Source: Ramlibacter sp.
GTDB lineage: Bacteria; Pseudomonadota; Gammaproteobacteria; Burkholderiales; Burkholderiaceae_C
Reading direction: 5' to 3'
Assembly: GCA_025351615.1 (NCBI GenBank)
Contig: JANXVP010000305.1
Span: 1 to 5,013, forward strand
Length of the DNA stretch: 5,013 nt
Positions 1 to 5,013 of this stretch are shown here, piece after piece; within the stretch, counting starts at the first letter, position 1; every line of letters starts with the position of its first letter. Made by a program: the position numbers and the translations under genes. The notes under the pieces are model-generated. The model ran no database searches. It saw only the letters and a list, made by a program, of their open reading frames with translations, and was not told the origin of the DNA.

Positions 1-954
1 GTCACGGATTTGCGGATCGAGGATGGGCCGCAGGGCCGGCACCTGCGTGGCCTGACCGTGCTAGACCAGGCCAGCGGGAAAACCAGCGAACTTCGAGCCG
101 ACCAGGCGGTGCTGGCGGTTGGCCACAGCGCGCGCGACACCTTCACGATGCTGCACGCGCGTGATGTGTTCCTGGAAGCCAAGCCATTCTCGATCGGCTT
201 TCGGATCGAGCACCCGCAGGGGGTGATCGACCGCGCGCGCTGGGGCCGGCACGCCGGCCATCCGTTGCTGGGCGCCGCCGACTACAAACTGGTGCACCAC
301 GCCAGCAACGGCCGCACCGTGTACAGCTTCTGCATGTGCCCGGGCGGCACGGTGGTCGCAGCCACGTCGGAACCGGGCTGCGTGGTCACCAATGGCATGA
401 GCCAGTATTCGCGCAACGAGCGCAACGCCAACGCCGGCATGGTGGTGGGGATCACCCCGGCCGACTATCCTGGCGGACCACTGGCCGGGATCGTGCTGCA
501 AAGGCAGCTTGAATCCAATGCCTTCGTGCTCGGCGGCGGCGGCTACCGGGCCCCTGGCCAGCTGGTCGGCGACTTTCTCGCCGGCCGCGCTTCGACCGAG
601 CTGGGCGGGGTCGAGCCGTCGTACCAGCCGGGCGTGAAGCTCGGCGACCTGGTCGACGCGTTGCCCGCATACGCCATTGCCGCGCTGCGGGAGGCGCTGC
701 CCGCGTTCGGGCGCAAAATCAAGGGCTTCGACATGCCCGACGCAGTGCTGACCGGCGTGGAAACACGAACCTCCTCGCCGCTGCGGATCACGCGTGGCGA
801 CGACTACCAGAGCCTCAACGTGCGCGGCCTGTTTCCCGCCGGCGAGGGCGCCAGTTATGCCGGTGGCATCCTATCGGCTGGCGTGGACGGCATCCGCGTC
901 GGCGAGGCGGTCGCGCAGGACGCCCTCAGAACATCCAACCTCCATCCACAATGA
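1..954 (+). CDS. FAD-dependent dehydrogenase-like protein (COG2509 type), 5'-truncated by the window
   Basis: The frame is open from base 1 to a TGA at 952-954, giving 317 residues of the C-terminal part. The TTG at base 10 is an internal Leu codon, not a start. From memory, the protein resembles the uncharacterised FAD-dependent dehydrogenase family (COG2509), whose members are about 530-550 aa, so the N-terminal Rossmann GxGxxG segment should lie left of the window. Counting from base 1, visible motifs are a VLAVGHSARDT strand-turn near residue 37, SEPGCVVTNGMSQYSRN near 123, a glycine-rich GGGGYRAPGQLVGDF near 178, and a C-terminal LFPAGEGASYAGGILSAG near 277. The last is the usual FAD-pyrophosphate contact in this fold. 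The substrate is unknown, and the protein is presumably cytoplasmic. The stop overlaps the start of the ProQ-like gene as ATGA, so the two are probably cotranscribed and translationally coupled. No promoter is visible. Family assignment is good; the biochemical role is unknown. Confidence 0.85.
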   Translation, partial: VTDLRIEDGPQGRHLRGLTVLDQASGKTSELRADQAVLAVGHSARDTFTMLHARDVFLEAKPFSIGFRIEHPQGVIDRARWGRHAGHPLLGAADYKLVHHASNGRTVYSFCMCPGGTVVAATSEPGCVVTNGMSQYSRNERNANAGMVVGITPADYPGGPLAGIVLQRQLESNAFVLGGGGYRAPGQLVGDFLAGRASTELGGVEPSYQPGVKLGDLVDALPAYAIAALREALPAFGRKIKGFDMPDAVLTGVETRTSSPLRITRGDDYQSLNVRGLFPAGEGASYAGGILSAGVDGIRVGEAVAQDALRTSNLHPQ

Positions 955-1655
955 CCGACACCGTTCCCGCTCCCGAGGCCGACGATCAGGCCGCCATCCA
1001 GCCGACCCCCGCGAAGCCGCCCACGCCGCAAGCCAGTCAGCCGGCCTCCAGACAGCCGCAGCAGCAGCGCAAGGCCACGCCGCGCCCGCGGCAGGCGCAT
1101 CCCGTCCTGGAGAAGTTGTTCGAGCTCCATCCGCAGCTGTTCGGCGCCCGGTTCAGGCCGCTGAAGATCGGCGTGTTCGACGACCTGCTGGTCCGGCACC
1201 CGGACGCGTTCAAAAAGGAAGACCTGAAAGTGGCGCTGGGACTGCACGCGCGCTCCACCGCCTATCTTGAAAGTGTCGCCACCGGCCAGCAGCGCCACGA
1301 CCTTGACGGCCAGCAGGTCGCGCCGGTGGCGCCGGAGCACGTGCACCACGCGCTCATGGAAGTGTTTCGGCGCCGGCAGGTGCGCACCAAGGAAGACCTG
1401 CGGCCGCGTGTGGTGTCCCGACTGGTGGCGGCGATCGGCGCTTCGGGCCTGACGCCGCTGGAATACGCCGAGCGGATGCGCACGCAGGACGCGACGTCGA
1501 ATGCGATTCTCGACGAAGCCGTCGTGCAACTGGCGCAGGCGGCAGCGAAACGCGAGGCGCTGTCGCGGGCTTTCCAGGCCAGCGGCCTGAGCATGGAAGC
1601 CTTCGCAGAGATGTACGGCATGGACGCCAAGGAAGTGGCGCGGACGCTGGCGTAA
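951..1655 (+). CDS. proQ: ProQ/FinO-domain RNA-binding protein (RNA chaperone)
   Basis: This 234-aa protein has a disordered Pro/Gln/Ala-rich, basic N-terminal tail (about 1-48), then a ProQ/FinO domain at about 50-150, then a helical extension to the end. Diagnostic segments are LFGARFRPLKIGVFDDLL (63-80), LKVALGLHARSTAYL (92-106) and RHDLDG (115-120). They match the E. coli ProQ pattern RPLKIGIFQDL...LRSALRLYTSSWRYL...RVDLDG. The family binds structured RNAs and 3' ends and acts in sRNA-mediated post-transcriptional control. Unlike E. coli ProQ there is no C-terminal Hfq/Tudor-like domain; the tail instead carries two similar ASGL...(Y/F)AE segments (161-174 and 207-220). The ATG at 951 overlaps the upstream stop (ATGA). 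No strong Shine-Dalgarno precedes it, which fits translational coupling. The TAA is at 1653-1655. The domain call is firm. The proQ symbol is family-level, since the architecture differs from the E. coli protein and orthology is not shown. Confidence 0.92.
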   Translation: MTDTVPAPEADDQAAIQPTPAKPPTPQASQPASRQPQQQRKATPRPRQAHPVLEKLFELHPQLFGARFRPLKIGVFDDLLVRHPDAFKKEDLKVALGLHARSTAYLESVATGQQRHDLDGQQVAPVAPEHVHHALMEVFRRRQVRTKEDLRPRVVSRLVAAIGASGLTPLEYAERMRTQDATSNAILDEAVVQLAQAAAKREALSRAFQASGLSMEAFAEMYGMDAKEVARTLA

Positions 1656-1683
1656 CCGTCACTCCTGCTTATGCGGGAATCCA
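1656..1683 (+). repeat. Degenerate copy of the dRS3/REP-like repeat, abutting the proQ stop
   Basis: Starting at the base after the proQ stop, the sequence CCGTCACTCCTGCTTATGCG continues into GGAATCCA. It follows the full copy at 1717-1743 with several substitutions in the central palindrome (CTGCTTATGCGG in place of CCGCGCAGGCGG). It keeps the flanking CCGTCA and GGGAATCCA. The hairpin is weakened relative to the intact copy. Confidence 0.65.
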
Positions 1684-1687
1684 TTGG

Positions 1688-1733
1688 CCTCACCGTCACT
1701 CCCGCGCAGGCCTCACCGTCATTCCCGCGCAGG
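1688..1733 (+). repeat. 23-bp tandem direct duplication within the repeat cluster
   Basis: Bases 1688-1710 and 1711-1733 are head-to-tail copies of CCTCACCGTCAYTCCCGCGC followed by AGG. They differ at one position, C in the first copy and T in the second. The first copy is only the left half of the palindromic unit; the second runs on into the complete unit. This looks like slippage or partial duplication of a dRS3/REP-like element. Duplication and mismatch are read directly from the sequence; the mechanism is inferred. Confidence 0.85.
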
Positions 1734-1740
1734 CGGGAAT
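1721..1740 (+). repeat. Intact dRS3-like palindrome (ATTCCC-N8-GGGAAT)
   Basis: This 20-bp unit has a perfect 8-bp stem (1721-1728 with 1733-1740) and a GCAG loop. It fits the pattern ATTCCC-N8-GGGAAT that defines dRS3 repeats in Neisseria; the same palindrome type is scattered through many GC-rich beta- and gammaproteobacteria. It is flanked by CACCGTC on the left and CCAGAGC on the right. A second copy in opposite orientation lies 61 nt downstream (1802-1821). There is no U-tract, so a classical intrinsic terminator is not supported. It may still act as a transcript-end structure for proQ. Confidence 0.85.
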
Positions 1741-1801
1741 CCAGAGCGTCCGGCCTTGCCCGCGATTGCGAGTCGGGCGGCGCCTGGAGCGAGGGTGCTG
1801 G

Positions 1802-1821
1802 GTTCCCGCCTGCGCGGGAAT
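1802..1821 (-). repeat. Inverted copy of the dRS3-like palindrome
   Basis: The stem is TTCCCGC (1803-1809) with GCGGGAA (1814-1820) around a CTGC loop, closed by a G-T pair. Its reverse complement is identical to 1719-1739 over 21 bases (1803-1823). It lies 32 nt past the htpX stop on the minus strand, so htpX mRNA would carry this hairpin near its 3' end. One outer base departs from the ATTCCC-N8-GGGAAT pattern. Confidence 0.85.
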
Positions 1822-1853
1822 GATGGGCATGCGGCTGTTTGCGAGGCCCGGCG

Positions 1854-2729
1854 TCAGCCCTGCGCTGCCTGCAGCGCAGCGATGCGCTCTTCGATTGGCG
1901 GGTGGGTGGAGAACAGCTTGCCAACCCCCGAGGTGATGCCGAAGGCCTGGATGCTCTTGGGCAACTGGCCGGGCACCATGCCGCCCAGGCGCGCCAGTGC
2001 GTTGATCATCGGCTGTTTGCGGCCGAGCAGGTGGGCCGAGCCCGCGTCGGCCTTGAATTCGCGATGGCGGCTGAACCAGGCGACGATGATCGCGGCCAGG
2101 AAGCCCAGCAGGATGTCCAGCACGATCGTGGTCACCCAGTAGCCGATGCCGGGCCCAGAATTACTGTCGCTACCGCGGCGCAGGAAACCATCCACTGCAT
2201 AACCGATCACCCGCGACAGGAACACCACGAAGGTATTCATCACGCCCTGGATCAGCGTCATCGTAACCATGTCGCCGTTGGCGATGTGCGCCATTTCGTG
2301 TCCGATCACGGCCTCGATCTCTTCCCGGGTCATGCCCTGGAGCAAGCCGGTCGACAGGGCCACCAGCGCGCTGTTCTTGAAGGCGCCCGTCGCGAAGGCA
2401 TTGGGCTCGCCCTCGAAGATACCGACTTCCGGCATGCGGATGCCGGCCTTGTCGGCGAACTTGCGCACCGTCTCCAGGATCCATGCTTCGTCCGCGTTGC
2501 CCGGCTGGGTGATCAGCTTGACGCCGGCGCTCCACTTGGCGACCGGCTTGGAGATCAGCAACGAGATGATTGCGCCGCCAAAACCCATGATCAAGGCGAA
2601 TCCGAGCAGCGAGCCCAGGTTCAACCCGGCGGGCGTCAGGAAGCGGTTGACGCCCAGCAGGCTGGCAACGATACCCAGCACCACCACCACCGCCAGGTTG
2701 GTCGCGACGAACAGGAAAATACGTTTCAT
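1854..2729 (-). CDS. htpX: Protease HtpX (M48 zinc metalloprotease, inner membrane)
   Basis: This 291-aa protein has the usual length of bacterial HtpX, an inner-membrane endopeptidase that degrades misfolded membrane proteins alongside FtsH. Hydrophobic segments lie at about 3-26, 38-60, 157-178 and 196-219. The zinc site is HEMAH at 144-148 (H144, H148 ligands, E145 catalytic), with E224 in the motif REFKAD as the likely third ligand. The family motifs [11 protein letters not shown] (105-115) and [13 protein letters not shown] (274-286) are intact. Nothing is truncated. The ATG at 2729-2727 is preceded by GGAGAG (2738-2733) at good spacing, which supports this start. A sigma-32-like promoter lies about 40 nt upstream of the start codon, so heat-shock control separate from the upstream DUF3025 gene is likely. 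Read-through from the pyrC cluster is also possible. Confidence 0.97.
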   Translation of the reverse strand: MKRIFLFVATNLAVVVVLGIVASLLGVNRFLTPAGLNLGSLLGFALIMGFGGAIISLLISKPVAKWSAGVKLITQPGNADEAWILETVRKFADKAGIRMPEVGIFEGEPNAFATGAFKNSALVALSTGLLQGMTREEIEAVIGHEMAHIANGDMVTMTLIQGVMNTFVVFLSRVIGYAVDGFLRRGSDSNSGPGIGYWVTTIVLDILLGFLAAIIVAWFSRHREFKADAGSAHLLGRKQPMINALARLGGMVPGQLPKSIQAFGITSGVGKLFSTHPPIEERIAALQAAQG

Positions 2730-2767
2730 GAACTCTCCAAAAGGCTTGTGAAATATCCCTCGCGCCC

Positions 2768-2795
2768 AGATGAGGCGCCTGTGATGGAAATCAAG
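2768..2795 (-). promoter_or_regulatory. Predicted sigma-32 (RpoH) heat-shock promoter of htpX
   Basis: Reading the minus strand, CTTGATT (2795-2789) is followed after 13 nt by CCTCATCT (2775-2768). The E. coli sigma-32 consensus is CTTGAAA, an 11-16-nt spacer, then CCCCATNT. The -35 box matches 5 of 7 positions and the -10 box 7 of 8, with spacing inside the allowed range. A start site near 2760 would leave a 5' UTR of about 30 nt before the htpX ATG at 2729, with GGAGAG as its ribosome binding site. htpX is a known sigma-32 regulon member in E. coli, which raises the prior. No sigma-70 box pair of similar quality is apparent in the gap. This is a prediction by eye. Confidence 0.65.
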
Positions 2796-2828
2796 GGAAG
2801 GCTTCGGATCGCCGGGAGTTTTTCGTTT

Positions 2829-3590
2829 TCAGTTTTTTGACCGGCGGGAACGGAAGACCTGGACATCATCATAGAAGGAAAGCTGCTGGTTGCCGTCGCA
2901 CCAGCCTGGAATACCGAGCAGCGGCAGAGGCGTGAACGGCTTGAGCGCAAGCGCATCCGCCACAAGCTGGGAAGCCAGCCGCGAATCCGCGTCTGCCAAA
3001 GGTTCGAGCCGCAGCGGCGAGCCCCAGACATGCGCCGTCAACGTCTTGCGTGGAACGACCAGTTTTTCAAGCAAGGCATGGCCGACCACCAGCACCCGCG
3101 CCTGCGCCCACAACGGCCGCAGTTCAACGAACAGGCGCTGCCAGTCCCGATCCAGCAGAGCCGCCCAGAGTTCCGGCGGCGCATCGAGCAGCGCGCCACT
3201 TTCATCGAACAGAGTGATTGCGTCGCGCACCGGCCCGCGGACCGCGCCCACGCCCCGGGCATCGATCTGGGCCGCTTGCAGCTGGTTCAGCCGCGCCTTC
3301 GTCAGCGGCAGGCCGAGCCAGCAAATGCCATTGAAGAAATCGTGCAGGCCTGGCCGCACCGGGCAGTTGCCGGTGGTCGCGACGTAACCCTCGTACGCGG
3401 CGCCGGCCGGCAGCGCGCTTTGCTCGACGAAGCGAACCGGCGCACGGCCAGCGTCGTTCAGCGCCTCGTGCAGCTGCGCGCCCGAGGCGACCCGCTTGGC
3501 AACACACTCGCCGGTCTCACGCCACGGCAAGTACCACGGCGCGCTCCAGTCGATAGCCGCTGAGACTACCGGCTCGCGCGCTCGATCCAT
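2829..3590 (-). CDS. DUF3025 domain-containing protein
   Basis: This 253-aa protein of unknown function matches, from memory, the proteobacterial DUF3025 family along nearly its whole length. Visible conserved blocks are IDWSAPW (13-19), a YEGY...TGNCPVRPGLHDFFNGICWL stretch (66-92) with LTKARLN (96-102), RDAITLFDESG (122-132), GHALLEKLV (170-178), and a C-terminal PLPLLGIPGW...SFYDDVQVFR (221-247). The conserved His, Asp and Arg residues suggest an enzyme or ligand-binding protein, but no activity is known to me. There is no signal peptide or membrane segment, so it is probably cytoplasmic. The ATG at 3590 lies inside the 3' end of the NYN gene (25-nt overlap) and lacks a clear Shine-Dalgarno, consistent with coupled translation. 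Other starts would cut into the conserved Trp-rich N-terminus. The gene is the last of the pyrC-NYN-DUF3025 cluster. No hairpin-plus-U-tract terminator follows it on this strand. Confidence 0.88.
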   Translation of the reverse strand: MDRAREPVVSAAIDWSAPWYLPWRETGECVAKRVASGAQLHEALNDAGRAPVRFVEQSALPAGAAYEGYVATTGNCPVRPGLHDFFNGICWLGLPLTKARLNQLQAAQIDARGVGAVRGPVRDAITLFDESGALLDAPPELWAALLDRDWQRLFVELRPLWAQARVLVVGHALLEKLVVPRKTLTAHVWGSPLRLEPLADADSRLASQLVADALALKPFTPLPLLGIPGWCDGNQQLSFYDDVQVFRSRRSKN

Positions 3591-4330
3591 TGAACATAAG
3601 CCGGATTGCGTTCAGGCGTCAGCCGGAAGTCGCCGCCATACCGGCCCAGCAGGGTGGTCGATTTCGCGCTACGGCCGAGCACCTTGGCGTCCCGCAGCTG
3701 CTTGGTGACATCGTTGAGGGGAACCGGCTCGCCGCTGAGAAGCGCCGGCACCGCCGCCAGGATGTCCTCGAACTCGTCATCGGTGGCGAACACTTTGCTG
3801 GCGCTTGCCTTCGGCGCCGGCGCGGGCTTGACCGCCGGGGCGCGAACCGGGGCCTTCTTTGGGGCAGCTGCCTTGCGGGGCGGGCTTGGGACCGGCTCCG
3901 CCCGCTCATTTCGAGCCGTGCCGTCCAGGTACACCACCTCGTCGTACACCAGCGCCAGCGCTTCGCTGTCGGCCTTGTCGCGCAGCGCGAAACAGAGAAC
4001 CCGAATCCCGTCCTCACGCAAACGCACCGCCAGCGGCGCGAAATCCGCGTCGCTGGAACCGATCGCGACCATTCCTGGCAGCGCGTCGTGGTGCAGCAAA
4101 TCCATTGCGTCGATGATCAGCGCGGCGTCCGTCGTGCCCTTGCCCTGGTTGACGAACGAACGAACCGCGTGCTGCCGCAACACGTCCTTGATGCCAGTCA
4201 GCTTTTCAGTGCCCCCGTAGGCACGCCGGACCGAGACCATGATGCCCAGGCGGCGGAAGTAGGCGAAGACCTGGTCGACGTCGGATGCCGAGGAGAGGTT
4301 GTCTGCATCGAGCAGGAATGCGACGTTCAT
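3566..4330 (-). CDS. NYN (LabA/PIN-like) domain protein with C-terminal OST-HTH-like region; predicted ribonuclease
   Basis: This 254-aa protein starts with a NYN domain (about 1-137), a PIN-like fold with metal-binding acidic residues. Candidate catalytic positions are D8 and D10 in LLDADN, D68 in GTTDAALIIDAMD, and D94/D96 in GSSDADFAPL. All are present, so the site looks active. A flexible Ala/Pro/Lys linker (about 138-178) leads to a 70-residue tail (180-250, FEDILAAVP...ERNPAYVQWI) that I read as a winged-helix OST-HTH/LOTUS-type module, likely for RNA binding. NYN proteins are predicted or shown RNases; the substrate here is unknown. The frame stays open far upstream inside pyrC, but ATG 4330 is chosen for three reasons: the NYN domain begins right there (MNVAFLLDADN), GGAAGGTG lies 5 nt ahead, and it makes an ATGA overlap with the pyrC stop. 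NYN confidence is high; the C-terminal call is moderate. Confidence 0.9.
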   Translation of the reverse strand: MNVAFLLDADNLSSASDVDQVFAYFRRLGIMVSVRRAYGGTEKLTGIKDVLRQHAVRSFVNQGKGTTDAALIIDAMDLLHHDALPGMVAIGSSDADFAPLAVRLREDGIRVLCFALRDKADSEALALVYDEVVYLDGTARNERAEPVPSPPRKAAAPKKAPVRAPAVKPAPAPKASASKVFATDDEFEDILAAVPALLSGEPVPLNDVTKQLRDAKVLGRSAKSTTLLGRYGGDFRLTPERNPAYVQWIERASR

Positions 4331-5013
4331 GATTGCACCTTCCAGTTCAGCGTCTCGCCGCCGCGCAGCGGTTTGAGCTGCGCCGCGCCGAAGGGATAAA
4401 TCTCGGGCACGATCCATTGTTCCCGACGCAACGTCAGCGTTTCGGCGTTGCGCGGCAGCCCGTAGAACGCCGGGCCGTGAAAGCTGGCGAAGCCCTCCAG
4501 CTTGTCCAGTGCGCCCGCGGCGTCGAAGGCTTCGGCGTAGAGCTCGATTGCGGCGTGCGCGGTGTAGCAGCCAGCGCAGCCGGTCGCGTGCTCTTTCAGG
4601 CGGGCCGGATGCGGCGCGCTGTCGGTGCCGAGGAAGAACTTCGAACTGCCGCACGTCGCGGCCTCGATCAGGGCGAGCCGATGGATTTCGCGCTTGAGCA
4701 CCGGCAGGCAGTAGTAGTGCGGCCGGATGCCGCGGGTGAAGAGCGCGTTGCGGTTGTACAGCAGGTGGTGCGCCGTGATGGTGGCGCCGGTGTAGGCGTC
4801 GCACGCGTGTACATACTGCGCGGCTTCGCGCGTGGTGATGTGCTCGAAAACGATTTTCAACTCCGGAAAGTTGCGCCGTAGCGGAATCAGCTGGGTGTCG
4901 ATGAACACCGCCTCGCGGTCGAACAGGTCGATGCCGGGGGAGGTCACCTCGCCATGCACCAGCAGCACCAGGTCTTCGCGCTGCATCGCTTCCAGCGTCG
5001 CGTAAGTTTTGCG
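4327..5013 (-). CDS. pyrC: Dihydroorotase PyrC (class II), 5'-truncated by the window
   Basis: The frame is open from the right edge to a TGA at 4329-4327 and encodes 228 C-terminal residues. The family length is about 345, so roughly 119 N-terminal residues lie outside, including the HxH metal ligands and the carboxylated Lys. The enzyme interconverts N-carbamoyl-aspartate and dihydroorotate in de novo pyrimidine synthesis in the cytoplasm. Visible ligands, numbered from the edge, are H20 in LLVHGEV, H58 in FEHITT and D131 in FLGTDSAPH. Their spacings (38 and 73) equal those of E. coli H139, H177 and D250. Other family blocks are RPHYYCLPVLKREIH, CAGCYTAHAAIELYAEAF and FYGLPRN. The ATG at 4986 is an internal Met in this reading, because codons upstream (RKTYATLEA) continue the protein. 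The gene overlaps the NYN gene by ATGA, implying cotranscription. Confidence 0.97.
   Translation of the reverse strand, partial: RKTYATLEAMQREDLVLLVHGEVTSPGIDLFDREAVFIDTQLIPLRRNFPELKIVFEHITTREAAQYVHACDAYTGATITAHHLLYNRNALFTRGIRPHYYCLPVLKREIHRLALIEAATCGSSKFFLGTDSAPHPARLKEHATGCAGCYTAHAAIELYAEAFDAAGALDKLEGFASFHGPAFYGLPRNAETLTLRREQWIVPEIYPFGAAQLKPLRGGETLNWKVQS
4336..4343 (-). promoter_or_regulatory. Shine-Dalgarno that fixes the NYN gene start
   Basis: On the minus strand, GGAAGGTG (4343-4336) sits 5 nt before the ATG at 4330-4328, inside the last codons of pyrC. It complements the 16S anti-Shine-Dalgarno through AAGGTG. It favours this ATG over in-frame start codons further upstream in the pyrC coding region. 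Confidence 0.7.

Larger units (their letters stand above)
1718..1824. repeat. Inverted-repeat doublet (about 107 bp, 27-position arms)
   Basis: The arms 1718-1744 and 1798-1824 can pair over 27 positions with two G-T wobbles and no gaps, around a 53-nt spacer. This has the geometry of a REP doublet or of a small non-autonomous inverted-repeat element. I find no GTAG-type REP signature beside the stems, no clear target-site duplication, and no transposase gene in the window. Because it sits between convergent genes (proQ rightward, htpX leftward), it could form a structured 3' end on either transcript. Pairing is read directly; element identity and function are inferred. Confidence 0.7.

Noticed and set aside
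1656..1853. CRISPR array
   Set aside because: Repeat units are irregular in spacing, orientation and completeness, and there are no uniform spacers or cas genes.
1656..1853. Classical intrinsic terminators for proQ or htpX
   Set aside because: The hairpins are present but neither strand has a U-tract after them, so only a structured 3' end is supported, not a Rho-independent terminator.
855..1924. Several open frames on the minus strand opposite the proQ-like gene, and one through the repeat region
   Set aside because: Their composition is shadow-like. The translations HSRAGGNP and DSRLRGNDG come from the dRS3-like repeats, a common source of false ORFs.
2762..2778. A GCGCC/GGCGC hairpin in the htpX leader
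   Set aside because: It overlaps the predicted -10 box and mostly precedes the predicted start site, so it would not be fully in the mRNA. A 5-bp GC stem is common by chance at this base composition.
2803..2838. A plus-strand terminator: weak stem around CGG-ATCG-CCG followed by T runs (GTTTTTCGTTTTCAGTTTTTTG)
   Set aside because: The stem is only 3 Watson-Crick pairs plus wobbles, and no plus-strand gene ends nearby. The T runs are simply the complement of the A-rich Lys/Asn 3' end of the DUF3025 gene and its UTR.
1839..2840. A 333-codon open frame on the plus strand covering all of htpX in antisense
   Set aside because: It is His/Gln/Asp/Arg-rich with no recognisable domain and lies wholly opposite a complete, motif-perfect htpX. 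Long antisense frames are expected in GC-rich DNA.
4331..4804. A 158-residue N-terminal extension of the NYN frame running through pyrC
   Set aside because: The extension is Arg/His/Ala-rich shadow sequence of pyrC. The NYN domain starts exactly at the ATG at 4330, which has its own Shine-Dalgarno and a typical ATGA overlap.

Overview
The window is GC-rich and coding-dense. It looks like a chromosomal segment from a gammaproteobacterium of the Xanthomonadales/Lysobacterales type (a Xanthomonas, Rhodanobacter or Dyella relative). The clues are a Pro/Gln-rich-tailed ProQ/FinO protein of the kind I associate with that group, a class II PyrC close to the E. coli enzyme, a DUF3025 protein, and 'ATTCCCGCGCAGGCGGGAAT'-type intergenic repeats. 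The taxonomy is inference from protein flavour and cannot be fixed here.

Layout. Plus strand, left: the 3' part of an FAD-dependent dehydrogenase-like gene (1-954) runs by a 4-nt ATGA overlap into a ProQ/FinO-domain RNA chaperone gene (951-1655). A 198-nt convergent intergenic region (1656-1853) follows. It is filled with palindromic dRS3/REP-like repeats, including a 23-bp tandem duplication and a 27-position inverted pair. Minus strand, right to left: the 3' part of pyrC (dihydroorotase, 5013-4327) overlaps by ATGA with a NYN/LabA-type predicted nuclease gene (4330-3566). That gene overlaps by 25 nt with a DUF3025 gene (3590-2829). A 99-nt gap then leads to htpX (2729-1854), a membrane zinc metalloprotease.

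How they work together. The pyrC-NYN-DUF3025 overlaps indicate one transcript with coupled translation; no functional link is proven. htpX appears to have its own heat-shock promoter in the gap: a sigma-32-like CTTGATT-N13-CCTCATCT about 40 nt upstream of the start codon. This fits HtpX's known role in membrane protein quality control.

These are mostly housekeeping or conserved-hypothetical genes. I see no CRISPR array, tRNA, rRNA, integrase, transposase or defence cluster. The items most worth a second look are the predicted sigma-32 promoter, the repeat cluster between proQ and htpX, the internal repeat in the ProQ-like C-terminus, and the pairing of a predicted NYN RNase with a pyrimidine biosynthesis gene.
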